Shown here: piece after piece, positions 25,686 through 34,153 of the stretch
How the letters are laid out: each line of letters starts with the position of its first letter
Position numbering within the stretch: the stretch's first letter is position 1
From: Mycobacterium sp. WUMAC-067
Lineage (GTDB): Bacteria; Actinomycetota; Actinomycetes; Mycobacteriales; Mycobacteriaceae
Direction of reading: 5' to 3'
NCBI RefSeq assembly: GCF_020217485.1
Contig: NZ_JAEKMI010000001.1
Coordinates: 62,001-126,000, forward strand
Length of the DNA: 64,000 nt
Notes under the pieces: model-generated
What the model was told of the DNA's origin: nothing
The model's input: only the letters and a program-made list of their open reading frames with translations
Databases searched by the model: none
Position numbers and translations under genes: made by a program

Positions 25686-26645
25686 TCAGTCCAGCACCGA
25701 GTCTGCGCGCGCCAGCAACCGCGGCAAAGTGGCTGCCATCGCTTCCAATTCGGCCCGCGGCGATCGCCTTCGGCGATTGTGCTTGACGATCAGCGACCAT
25801 GTCGCCACCGATTTGTAGCACGCCAACGCGGTGAACCAGCCCAAATCGGGGACCTCGCAACCTAACTCGCGCCGATAGAGCTCGGCGAGTTCGGCGGTCG
25901 GCGGCGCCGTGCCGTCCGGCACCGGAACCCTGCGGTAGGTGTCCGGGTCGCAGTTGATCAGGAACCAGCCCGCATCGATGCGCGGATCGCCGATCGACCA
26001 GATCTCCCAATCGATGACCGCGTTGACCCGCGTCCCGGTGGCGAGCAGATTGCCCAGCCGAAAGTCGCCGTGTACCACGCGGGGCGACATCGCGCCTGGC
26101 GCGCAATCCAATAGGGCGTCGCGCACCGTCGGCCAGCCGGGCGCCAGCGCCGGGTCGACGGTGCGCAGCGTGTCGGACCAGCGGTGGACTTCGACGACCG
26201 GGTCGACGACGGGTTCATCGCCCAGCCCGAGCTCGTTCGGCGAAAGGCGGTGCAGCGCGGCCATGGCCCGGCACGCATTCCGGTACCGGTCAGTCAGGCC
26301 GTCCAAGGGCGTGCATCCGTCGAAGAGTGGTTCGACACAGTCGCCGTCGACCCGGGACATGACATATAGCGGCGGCGCGTCCGGGGGATTTCCCGGGTCC
26401 TCCCGCAGCACGTCGGGAACCGGAACACTGGTCGCGGCAAGGGCTTTGAGGACGCGCGCCTGGCGCAGCACGTCGCGATGTGCGACGGGTTCCACGCCCG
26501 GCGGAGCGACCTTGACCACCACGCGCCTGCCATCCAGGTCGCCGCCGAACGTCAGGCTCGAGGCGCCCCCGGACAGTGGGGCGACGTCCGTGACGCCCGC
26601 ATCGGCGAGGCGAGCGCGCAGTTCCGCCAGATCGAGCTCGGCCAT
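25686..26645 (-). CDS. APH-family phosphotransferase
   Basis: A 319-residue kinase-fold protein of the aminoglycoside/choline phosphotransferase type. It has RVVVKVAPPG (ATP Lys), VVHGDFRLGNLLA (catalytic Brenner-type HxDxxxxN) and AVIDWEIWSIGDPRID (metal Asp). In actinobacteria this subgroup often sits beside acyl-CoA dehydrogenases and SDRs. ATG 26645 overlaps the stop of the upstream SDR (ATGA), so they form an operon. Substrate unknown; drug resistance should not be assumed. Confidence 0.87.
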   Translation of the reverse strand: MAELDLAELRARLADAGVTDVAPLSGGASSLTFGGDLDGRRVVVKVAPPGVEPVAHRDVLRQARVLKALAATSVPVPDVLREDPGNPPDAPPLYVMSRVDGDCVEPLFDGCTPLDGLTDRYRNACRAMAALHRLSPNELGLGDEPVVDPVVEVHRWSDTLRTVDPALAPGWPTVRDALLDCAPGAMSPRVVHGDFRLGNLLATGTRVNAVIDWEIWSIGDPRIDAGWFLINCDPDTYRRVPVPDGTAPPTAELAELYRRELGCEVPDLGWFTALACYKSVATWSLIVKHNRRRRSPRAELEAMAATLPRLLARADSVLD

Positions 26646-27442
26646 CAACCCGCCGGTGCGGTCCAGCCGACTTCGGCGAGGAAGGGCTGGGTGTGGGCGA
26701 TGCGCCCGGTCAGGGTCTTGGGATCGCCCGTGCACAACCGGAACGCGGTTTCGGTGATCAGGGCGATGTCTTCAGTGTCGGTCTTGGCCAGGTCGAGGGT
26801 GCCGGCGCCGGGGGTGGCGACGGGGTTGGACGGGGCGGCGGCGTTGACGGCGATCCCGTCGTCGTACAGCTCTGCCGCAAGGCTTTTCGTCAACCGATTG
26901 AGCGCGGCCTTGGCCGTCCCGTAGATGCCGAAGCCTGCGGTCCGGTCGAACTCGGAGAACGGCGGTCCGGCCGGCAGGTCGCCGCCCACCGAGGTGAGGT
27001 TCAGGATCCAGCCGCGCCCGCGCTCGCGCATCGCGGGGATGGCCAGCTGGCACAGATGCAGCGGGCCGAGCACGTGCATCTCCATCATCAGCCGGGCGCG
27101 CCGCTCGGGAAACCCGTCGAGGGGCCGCAGGAAGGTCACGGCGGCGTTGTTCACCAGCATGTCCGGTGCGCCGACGGCGCCGGCCACCTCGGCGAAAAGC
27201 CGTTCGCGGTCCTCGGCTTGGGACAGATCCGCTTGCACCGCAATGGCTTTCCCGCCGGCGGCCACGATCTCGTCGCGCGTCTGGCTCAGCGAGCCTTGGT
27301 ATTTGGGGTCGGGGTCCATCGTGCGGGCGGTCAGCGCCACCGTGGCTCCGCGTTCGGCCAGCCGCGCGGCAATCGCCTTGCCCAGGCCCCGGCTGCTTCC
27401 GGTGACGAGAGCCACCATCCCGTCACAGCGCCGCACGCTCAT
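26645..27442 (-). CDS. Short-chain dehydrogenase/reductase
   Basis: A 265-residue SDR with TGSSRGLGKAIA, NNAAV, NLTSVGG and YGTAKAA. The glycine-rich loop has an Arg (SSRG), common in NADP(H)-using members. It is translationally coupled to the phosphotransferase gene. Substrate unknown. Confidence 0.88.
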   Translation of the reverse strand: MSVRRCDGMVALVTGSSRGLGKAIAARLAERGATVALTARTMDPDPKYQGSLSQTRDEIVAAGGKAIAVQADLSQAEDRERLFAEVAGAVGAPDMLVNNAAVTFLRPLDGFPERRARLMMEMHVLGPLHLCQLAIPAMRERGRGWILNLTSVGGDLPAGPPFSEFDRTAGFGIYGTAKAALNRLTKSLAAELYDDGIAVNAAAPSNPVATPGAGTLDLAKTDTEDIALITETAFRLCTGDPKTLTGRIAHTQPFLAEVGWTAPAG

Positions 27443-27503
27443 CGTCGACCTCCTCCGCAGCCGCCCAGCGTCGGAAACGGCTTCTCCGTATCAGAGAATG
27501 CCA

Positions 27504-27944
27504 TTATCGCCGGGTGAGGGGAAGCCTCCTGCCGCGCAGCGCGTCGATCGAATAGGCGCCCCCGCCGGTGAACACCAGCAGGAAGAACGCGAAGCAGAAG
27601 AGGATCGACAGCGCTCCGCCGTTGCCACCCGGTGGGTCGGCGACGGGCCAGAGGGCCAGGGGCTGATGGATCCAGAAGTAGGCGACCGCCATTTCCCCCG
27701 ACGCGATGAACGCGGCGGTGCGCGTGAACATCCCGGCGGCGACGAGCAGACCGGCGACGATCTCGATCAGTCCGGCATACCAGCCGGGCCAGGACCCGAA
27801 CTCCACGACGACCGGCGAGTGGACGGGCCAATTGAGGAGGCTCCTCGACCCGTAGGCGGCGAAGAGCAGACCGTAGACGAGGCGAAACGCGCTCAGCACG
27901 GCCGGAGCGTGACGGGCCAGGCGGCGGTCGAGGCCCTTCGTCAC
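27504..27944 (-). CDS. DoxX-family membrane protein
   Basis: A 146-residue integral membrane protein with four hydrophobic helices: FRLVYGLLFAAYGSRSLLNW, YAGLIEIVAGLLVAAGMF, AAFIASGEMAVAYFWIHQPL and LSILFCFAFFLLVFTGGG. The GTG start at 27944 overlaps the hydrolase stop (GTGA), giving a two-gene operon. DoxX-like proteins are associated with redox complexes; the function here is unknown. Confidence 0.83.
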   Translation of the reverse strand: MTKGLDRRLARHAPAVLSAFRLVYGLLFAAYGSRSLLNWPVHSPVVVEFGSWPGWYAGLIEIVAGLLVAAGMFTRTAAFIASGEMAVAYFWIHQPLALWPVADPPGGNGGALSILFCFAFFLLVFTGGGAYSIDALRGRRLPLTRR

Positions 27945-28861
27945 GATCCGCACACCACGGTCGCGGTCCAGTCCAGCAGTCGCCGCCACAGCCGGTGTCT
28001 GCTCGACGCCATGTTGTGGCAGTGCGCGCTGTCGGCCAACACCACGGTGGTGATGTCGGGGCAACTCCGGTACAGGCCCGCCTCGGCGCGGGGATCCGGT
28101 GAGACATCGACGACGCCGAAACCGAGAAGCACCGGGACATCGATCCGCGCCGCGTGCTCCGACACGACACCGGGGATCATCGCCGTGCCGAACACCCGCG
28201 GCACGACGGACTTGGCGGTGACGGAGTCGGCGGCGACGACGGCCGCGGGAACGTCGTCGAGGTGAAACCAGCTCTGCAGATGCTCGCGGGGGCCCTCGAA
28301 ATACGGCTGCGGCAAGGCGGCGAGGATCTCCTGGGCGAGCTCGGCGCGCCCTTGCGGGGACCCGGCGCGGGCGATGAACGCCGCATCCAGGTTCAGCGGC
28401 GCGACGTGCTGATTGGTGCATCCGAGAATCGCCATGCCGGAGTAGCTGGGGTACAGCGCTTGCTGGGTGAGGGCGAGGTATCCGCCCAGCGAATGCGCCA
28501 CGGCCACCGGCGGCGCGTGGACGCCGATGGTGTCAGGCAGAGCGCGGACGGCACGGGCCAGCGCGGCGGCGATGTCGGCGAAATCGAAATCACGGACCGG
28601 TTGTGAGCTTGCGCCGGTGCCCAAGGGATCGATCGTCACGACCGCGTAGCCGTCCTCGGTGGCGAATTCGGCGAAGCTGTACCCGTCATGGCCGGGAATG
28701 TCGAGGTCCCAGTACTCGCGGCTGTAGGTGCCCCCCGGCAAGCAGACGAGCACCGCGGTCGTCGCGCGTGTGCGCGCGGGGTAATAGGTCGCCGCCAGAG
28801 CTGCCCGTTCGCCGATCGCGTCGCTGACGTCAAGGCTCAACACGTGAGCGGGAAACGCCAT
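27941..28861 (-). CDS. Alpha/beta hydrolase
   Basis: A 306-residue alpha/beta-hydrolase with a nucleophile elbow AHSLGGYLAL (Ser), an oxyanion segment CLPGGTYSREYWD and a late His in DSAHCHNM; an acid lies in GFGVVDVSPDP. ATG 28861 is preferred over the frame's first start at 28948, which would run into the divergent mmr gene. Ester or amide substrate unknown. Coupled to the DoxX gene. Confidence 0.85.
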   Translation of the reverse strand: MAFPAHVLSLDVSDAIGERAALAATYYPARTRATTAVLVCLPGGTYSREYWDLDIPGHDGYSFAEFATEDGYAVVTIDPLGTGASSQPVRDFDFADIAAALARAVRALPDTIGVHAPPVAVAHSLGGYLALTQQALYPSYSGMAILGCTNQHVAPLNLDAAFIARAGSPQGRAELAQEILAALPQPYFEGPREHLQSWFHLDDVPAAVVAADSVTAKSVVPRVFGTAMIPGVVSEHAARIDVPVLLGFGVVDVSPDPRAEAGLYRSCPDITTVVLADSAHCHNMASSRHRLWRRLLDWTATVVCGS

Positions 28862-28946
28862 CGCACGCAACTCCTTTCCGAACGGCCGCCGCGCCAGGGT
28901 GATCAGTCTGTCAGGTTCGCCTTGCGCGCGGCTAGCGTTGTCGGGC

Positions 28947-29273
28947 ATGTTGACCTACCTGTACCTGCTCGGCGCGATCTTCGCGGAAGTGGTGGCGACC
29001 AGCCTGCTCAAGAGCACCGAAGGTTTCTCCCGACTCTGGCCGACCGTGGTGTGCCTGACCGGTTACGCCATCTCGTTCGCGCTGTTGGCGGTGTCGATTT
29101 CGCGCGGCATGCAGACCGACGTCGCCTACGCGTTGTGGTCGGCCATCGGCACGGCGCTCATCGTGCTGATCGCCGTGCTGTTCCTGGGATCGTCGCTGTC
29201 GCCGACCAAGGTCGTCGGTGTCGGTCTGATCATCGCCGGCGTCGTCACGCTGAATTTGAGTGGCGCCCACTGA
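28947..29273 (+). CDS. mmr: Small multidrug resistance (SMR) efflux protein Mmr
   Basis: A 108-residue SMR-family drug/proton antiporter with four helices. The essential Glu is in AIFAEVVATSLLKSTEGFSRL (TM1). WSAIGTALIVLIAVLFLGSS and the TM4 VGVGLIIAGVVTLNL are typical. It corresponds to Rv3065. In M. tuberculosis the TetR repressor Rv3066 lies downstream; no such gene is present here, so control may differ. Confidence 0.92.
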   Translation: MLTYLYLLGAIFAEVVATSLLKSTEGFSRLWPTVVCLTGYAISFALLAVSISRGMQTDVAYALWSAIGTALIVLIAVLFLGSSLSPTKVVGVGLIIAGVVTLNLSGAH

Positions 29274-29317
29274 GGGCGGCAGCCAAGATCGGCCCAACGA
29301 CTCGTGGCAGGAGAACA

Positions 29318-29977
29318 GTGATATTCCGATTCCGTGGCCTTGTCCTCGTCCCGTTGACCGTGGCGCTGGCAATGCTGCTCGCTCCGTGCGCCTCGGCCGA
29401 CGCCTACACCGACGAACTGGTGGCCAGGTTCAACTCCGAGACGCATGTGGTGACCGACCCCGGGGCGAGGCCGCCGCTGCAGAACGTCGACGAACTGAAT
29501 CGACAGATCCTCGCCGGCCCGTGGGCGTGGAGCGGCCAGGCGCCGATCTGGGTGGCGGCGGTGGCGCCCGGTAACAGCGGTGTGACCACCGCGGATGCCA
29601 TCCACGCCGTCATGTTGGGGCGGGATCCGAAATTCAGCGGGGTGATCGTCGTCATCGACTCGCACGGCTATCACGTGCGTGCCTACCAGGTGCCCAAGGT
29701 CATTGCGGACAGCGTCGATGGATTGATGAATCAGTCGGCCGCCGATCATGGACCCGACCCGTACGCGACGACGAGTGCGTTCGTCAGCAAGCTGGCCGGT
29801 ATCCGCGTCCCCGCCGACGCGCCGGTGGCAACCTCGCCCGTCGCCCACGAGAAGCACGACGACTGGGCCTGGCTGAAGGTGATGCTGGTCATTTCCGGCA
29901 TCGCCGTGGCGATGGCCGGACTGCTCTGGTTCGTCGTGCGCCGAAATCGCAAGCACCGCAATGCCATCGACAAGTGA
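29318..29977 (+). CDS. Secreted/membrane protein with signal peptide and C-terminal helix
   Basis: A 219-residue protein with an N-terminal signal peptide (VLVPLTVALAMLLAPCASADA). An extracytoplasmic domain of ~135 residues contains PIWVAAVAPGNSGVTTADAIH and FSGVIVVIDSHGYHVRAYQ, vaguely recalling TPM/DUF6676-type domains. A final TM helix (VMLVISGIAVAMAGLLWFVV) has a basic tail RRNRKHR. GTG 29318 follows GGAG. Function unknown. It begins a run of membrane genes leading to mmpS/mmpL. Confidence 0.75.
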   Translation: MIFRFRGLVLVPLTVALAMLLAPCASADAYTDELVARFNSETHVVTDPGARPPLQNVDELNRQILAGPWAWSGQAPIWVAAVAPGNSGVTTADAIHAVMLGRDPKFSGVIVVIDSHGYHVRAYQVPKVIADSVDGLMNQSAADHGPDPYATTSAFVSKLAGIRVPADAPVATSPVAHEKHDDWAWLKVMLVISGIAVAMAGLLWFVVRRNRKHRNAIDK

Positions 29978-29987
29978 GGTTTTCCGA

Positions 29988-30173
29988 ATGAGTACGGACA
30001 AGATCAATCGCGGCATCCTGCTCGCCATGGTGCTGATCGGGGCGATCGCCTACGGCCTGCTGTACAGCCACGCCTCGATCATCTTCAAGCTACTCGTGCC
30101 GCTCGCCCTGCTCTTCCTGCTGGGATTGGTCGTCCGCGACGTGATCAAGGACCGCGACTCCGGAAAACATTGA
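29988..30173 (+). CDS. Small two-helix membrane protein
   Basis: A 61-residue protein with two predicted transmembrane helices (GILLAMVLIGAIAYGLLY and IIFKLLVPLALLFLLGLVV) and a charged tail. It starts 10 bp after the preceding gene's stop with a short AGGT site and is probably co-transcribed. No family recognised. Confidence 0.7.
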   Translation: MSTDKINRGILLAMVLIGAIAYGLLYSHASIIFKLLVPLALLFLLGLVVRDVIKDRDSGKH

Positions 30174-30243
30174 CGCCCCTGTTCATTGGCTGGGGTAGCG
30201 TTCTTCACGAGTTTCGTTGGTCCGAGGCAGCAAGGACTGGAGA

Positions 30244-30669
30244 ATGAGTTCAGCGTTATATGGTCTGCTGACCGCCGTCAGCCTCGCGCTGGCGTTGATC
30301 GTGGCGGCCGTCGCTGCCGTGCACGTAAACCGCTTGGAGCGCCGTACGACCACTCCGGTCAGCGAAGAAATCGGGAGCGCCAAAGCGGTTCTGCACAAGG
30401 TGCGTAAAGGCGAACCGATGTCGCAGGACGAGTTGGACTACGCAAAGCAAGTGGTTGCCGACCGCGGATCGTTGATGACCCTGTGCATCCCCGGCGCGTT
30501 GTTCATGTTGAGCTGCTTTTTCGTCTTCGGCAGCCTCTATCACCTGCATGGAGCGACGCCGTCCGAGCGGACCTTCCTCGGAGTGATCCCCATGCTGACC
30601 TCGACGAACCTGGCGATTCAGATTCGCCGCAGCGCCCGGTTGCGGCGGCGGCTGAAGAAAGTGGCCTGA
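30244..30669 (+). CDS. Membrane protein of unknown function
   Basis: A 141-residue protein. An N-terminal helix (ALYGLLTAVSLALALIVAAVAAVHV) precedes a soluble helical stretch (KVRKGEPMSQDELDYAKQVVADRG), a second hydrophobic segment (CIPGALFMLSCFFVFGSLYHL) and a basic C-terminus RRSARLRRRLKKVA. ATG 30244 follows GGAG. No family recognised; its position before mmpS/mmpL may be incidental. Confidence 0.7.
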   Translation: MSSALYGLLTAVSLALALIVAAVAAVHVNRLERRTTTPVSEEIGSAKAVLHKVRKGEPMSQDELDYAKQVVADRGSLMTLCIPGALFMLSCFFVFGSLYHLHGATPSERTFLGVIPMLTSTNLAIQIRRSARLRRRLKKVA

Positions 30670-30714
30670 GGCAAGACAAGACCGGGTTGCGGTGTTCCTG
30701 GCCTTTGCACCATG

Positions 30715-30733
30715 ATGTGTCAATTGAGCACAT
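30715..30733. promoter_or_regulatory. Imperfect palindrome upstream of mmpS
   Basis: ATGTG-TCAATTGA-G-CACAT is a near-perfect dyad (one inserted base) about 85 bp before mmpS. A TACTAT box follows at 30741-30746. mmpS/mmpL operons are commonly repressed by TetR/MarR proteins; no regulator gene is adjacent here. Confidence 0.4.
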
Positions 30734-30816
30734 GACCGTCTACTATTTGACGGGCGCGAGGGCGAGAGCGGAGGGCACAAACACGATGTCCGGTCCGGGT
30801 CGCGAGAGGTGATCGA

Positions 30817-31260
30817 GTGAGCCCTCGTTCAGCCGGCAGGACTGCGCTGGCGCGGATCTGGATGCCGTTGGTCGCCGTCGTCGCGATCGGCATGGGTCTG
30901 CTGTGCATGTACAAGGTGCATCAGTTCTCCGAACCGGAGCCGGTCATCACCGTCAACGGTCCGCAGGCACCCGAGGAGTTCAATCTCAAGCGGATCACCT
31001 ATGAGGTGTTCGGCTCCGCCGGGCAAGGCGGGAAGCTCGTCTACGTCGACATCGACGGCCATCCGCATCAGGTAGACATCACGACCCTGCCGTGGACCCA
31101 CACGGAGACCACCACGCTCACGGTGGCGTCCGGCAGCATCTCGGTGCACGTTCATGGCGGTCAGGTCGGGTGTCGAATGCTGGTGGACGGCGTTATCCGC
31201 GACGAACAATCGGGCGACCATCAGGACGCCGACGTCCAGTGCAGGGTGAAGTCGGCATGA
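30817..31260 (+). CDS. MmpS-family accessory protein
   Basis: A 147-residue membrane-anchored periplasmic accessory of an MmpL exporter. A short cytoplasmic N-terminus and one TM helix (IWMPLVAVVAIGMGLLCMYKV) precede the beta-rich MmpS domain (KRITYEVFGSAG...VDITTLPWTHTETT...CRMLVDGVIRDEQ). GTG 30817 follows GAGAGG. Its stop overlaps the mmpL start (ATGA), so the two are co-translated. Substrate unknown. Confidence 0.93.
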   Translation: MSPRSAGRTALARIWMPLVAVVAIGMGLLCMYKVHQFSEPEPVITVNGPQAPEEFNLKRITYEVFGSAGQGGKLVYVDIDGHPHQVDITTLPWTHTETTTLTVASGSISVHVHGGQVGCRMLVDGVIRDEQSGDHQDADVQCRVKSA

Positions 31261-34085
31261 CCGGGCATCGCCTCGACGAGCCCCGGGTCAAGCGTCCTTT
31301 CATCCCCAAAATGGTCCGCGCCCTTGCGATTCCGATCATCTTCTTCTGGGGCCTTCTTGCGGTCACCACGAATACCTTTATGCCCCAAGTGGAACGGGTC
31401 GCAGAAGAGCTCGCCGGGCCGATGGTCCCGCACTACGCACCCTCGCAGCGGTCGCTGCTGCACATCGGCGAAAAGTTCCACGAATCCGACTCGACGAACT
31501 TGACCATGGTCGTGTTCGAGGCGAACCGGCGACTGGGCGACCAGGATCACCGCTACTACGACGATTTGATGCACCGCCTGCAGAACGACACCAAGCACGT
31601 GCAATACGTGATGGATTTGTGGGGCAAACCATTCACCGCGGCCGGGGCGCAAAGCGTCGATGGCAAGTGCACCTATGTGCTGCTTCGGCTCGCCGGCGAC
31701 ATCGGCCAGATTCAGGCCAACCAGTCCGTGGACGCCGTGCGCGACATCATCAAAAAGGACACGCCGCCACCCGGGCTCAAGGTCTACGTCAGCGGCGCGG
31801 CCCCCCTGGCCGCCGACACCCTCGCCATCGCCAATGCCAGCCTGAACAACGTCACGATCGTCACGATCATCCTCATCGTCGTGATGCTGCTGCTGGTGTA
31901 CCGAACCCCGTCAACCCTGCTGGTGCCCTTGCTCGGCGTCCTCATCGAAATGCTGGTCGCCAAGGGGGTTGTCTCGACCCTCGGCCATTACGGATACATC
32001 GAATTGTCGTCGTTCGCGGTGAACATCGTCATCGCGCTGACCCTGGGGGCGGGGACCGACTACGGCATCTTCCTGATGGGCCGATATCACGAGGCGCGAC
32101 AGGCCGGCGAAAGCCGGGAGGATAGTTTCTACATCGCCTATAAGGGCGTGGCGCCCATCATCATCGGGTCTGGGCTGACGATCGCCGGCGCCTGCTACTG
32201 CTTGACGTTCGCGCGGCTGAACTACTTCCACACCATGGGACCGGCGGTCGCGATCACCATGTTGTTCACCATCGCCGCGGCGATGACGTTGGGTCCGGCG
32301 GTGTTGACCGTCGGCAGCCTCTTCGGGATGTTCGATCCGAGAACCAACGTCCACGGGCGGCTCTATCGGCGCATCGGCGCGAGCGTCGTGCGTTGGCCGG
32401 TGCCGATCCTGGTGGCCAGTTCCGCCGTCGTCATGCTCGGCGCGATCTTTGTGCCGAGCTACCGGCAGAACTACGACGACCGGCAGTACCAACCGGCCGG
32501 TGCGCCTGCGAATCTCGGCTTCCAGGCCGCCGATCGGCATTTCCCGAAGAGCAAGCTGTTCTCCGAGATGTTGATGGTCGAGACCGATCACGATATGCGC
32601 AACTCGGCCGACTTCATCTCGTTGGACCGGGTCGCCAGGGCCCTGATCCGGCTGCATGGCGTGGCGATGGTGCAAGGGATGACGCGGCCCTTGGGCCGTG
32701 CGCTCGAGCACGCCAGCATTCCCTACCTGTTCACCACGCAGGGCAGCGGCAACGGCCAACAACTCCCGTTCAACAGGGAGCAGAATTCCAACACCGATGC
32801 GCAGGCCGAGATCCAGGCGCACTCAGTCGCGGTGTTGCGAAAGGAGATCGGCTTTTTCCAGAAGGTCTCCGACGAACTGCACCAGACGGTGCTCACCGTG
32901 GAGGACCTGAAAAGGGTCAGCAACGAGATGAACGAGGAAGTCTCGAATCTGGACGATTTCTTCCGTCCGATCAAGAGCTACTTCTATTGGGAGAAGCACT
33001 GTTTCGACATCCCCATCTGCTGGGCGTTCCGATCGTTGTGGGACACGATCGATCACATCGACCACCTGGCCGAAGATATCGACAAAGCCGAAATTTCCCT
33101 CGCAGAAGTGGATAAGGCCTTCCCGCAGATCATCGCCCAACTGAAGGCCACCGCTGACGACACCGAGGCGCTGCAATTGAAGTTGGTCAACAGTTACGGG
33201 TCGGCGGATCTGCAGTCCATCCAAACCGACCAGACGTTCGACGACCTGATCAACGTCGGCAACGACTTCGACAAGTCCCGCAGCGACGACTTCTTCTACA
33301 TCCCGCACGAGGCCTTCGACAACGAGGACCTCAAGGCCGGCATGAAGCTGATGATGTCGCCCGACGGCAAGGCCGCCCGCTTCATCGTCACCCACGAGGG
33401 CGACGCGATGGGCCCCGAGGGGGTGGAGCATGTCGAACAGTTCCCCGACGCGATCAAGACGCTCCTGAAAGAGACGTCGCTGGCCGGCGCCCGGGTCTAC
33501 ATCGGGGGCTCGGGCTCCAACGACAAGGACATCAAGCAGTACGCGATGTCGGATCTGCTGATCGCGGCGATCGCGGCATTCGTGCTGATCTTCTTGATCA
33601 TGATGTTCATCACCCGAAGTCTGGTGGCGGCCTTGGTGATTCCCGGCACGGTGGCCTTCTCCTACGCCGGGGCGTTCGGCCTGTCCATCCTCTTTTGGCA
33701 GCACCTCGTCGGATTGCACCTGCACTGGCTCGTCCTACCGCTGACGTTCATCATCCTGGTGGCCGTCGGGTCGGACTACAACCTGCTGCTGATCAACAGG
33801 GTCAAGGAGGAACTGCACGGCGGCATTCACACGGGTCTCATCCGCGCGCTCGGCAGCACCGGGGGCGTGGTGACGTCCGCGGGTCTGGTGTTCGCGTTCA
33901 CCATGCTGGCCATGCTCACCAGCGATCTGCGAACCATCGGTCAGGTGGGCTCCACCGTGTGCATCGGCCTGCTGCTCGACACCCTGATCGTGCGTTCGTT
34001 CGTCGTGCCGTGCATCCTGCGCATCCTCGGACCGTGGTTCTGGTGGCCGACGCTGGTGCGTACTCACCCGCTGCCGCAGCGCTGA
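31257..34085 (+). CDS. MmpL-family RND lipid/siderophore exporter
   Basis: A 942-residue RND transporter with two MMPL repeats. The proton-relay Asp-Tyr pairs are visible in TM4 (LGAGTDYGIFLMGRYHE) and TM10 (VAVGSDYNLLLINRVKEE). Large extracellular loops follow TM1 and TM7, the second with a coiled-coil-rich stretch (~residues 530-700). Without the C-terminal extension of MmpL3, and with an MmpS partner, it groups with the MmpL4/5 type that export glycolipids or siderophores. The actual substrate is not readable from sequence. Confidence 0.93.
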   Translation: MTGHRLDEPRVKRPFIPKMVRALAIPIIFFWGLLAVTTNTFMPQVERVAEELAGPMVPHYAPSQRSLLHIGEKFHESDSTNLTMVVFEANRRLGDQDHRYYDDLMHRLQNDTKHVQYVMDLWGKPFTAAGAQSVDGKCTYVLLRLAGDIGQIQANQSVDAVRDIIKKDTPPPGLKVYVSGAAPLAADTLAIANASLNNVTIVTIILIVVMLLLVYRTPSTLLVPLLGVLIEMLVAKGVVSTLGHYGYIELSSFAVNIVIALTLGAGTDYGIFLMGRYHEARQAGESREDSFYIAYKGVAPIIIGSGLTIAGACYCLTFARLNYFHTMGPAVAITMLFTIAAAMTLGPAVLTVGSLFGMFDPRTNVHGRLYRRIGASVVRWPVPILVASSAVVMLGAIFVPSYRQNYDDRQYQPAGAPANLGFQAADRHFPKSKLFSEMLMVETDHDMRNSADFISLDRVARALIRLHGVAMVQGMTRPLGRALEHASIPYLFTTQGSGNGQQLPFNREQNSNTDAQAEIQAHSVAVLRKEIGFFQKVSDELHQTVLTVEDLKRVSNEMNEEVSNLDDFFRPIKSYFYWEKHCFDIPICWAFRSLWDTIDHIDHLAEDIDKAEISLAEVDKAFPQIIAQLKATADDTEALQLKLVNSYGSADLQSIQTDQTFDDLINVGNDFDKSRSDDFFYIPHEAFDNEDLKAGMKLMMSPDGKAARFIVTHEGDAMGPEGVEHVEQFPDAIKTLLKETSLAGARVYIGGSGSNDKDIKQYAMSDLLIAAIAAFVLIFLIMMFITRSLVAALVIPGTVAFSYAGAFGLSILFWQHLVGLHLHWLVLPLTFIILVAVGSDYNLLLINRVKEELHGGIHTGLIRALGSTGGVVTSAGLVFAFTMLAMLTSDLRTIGQVGSTVCIGLLLDTLIVRSFVVPCILRILGPWFWWPTLVRTHPLPQR

Positions 34086-34153
34086 GCCCCACCGACAAGC
34101 GCTACCTGAAAATCTGATAAGAGAGCGCATTTGACGACGGGCATAATCGTGGC

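Noticed and set aside
27945-28421. Upstream extension of the DoxX reading frame
   Set aside because: It lies antisense-free but in a wrong frame inside the alpha/beta hydrolase gene; the GTGA overlap at 27941-27944 gives a sensible start.
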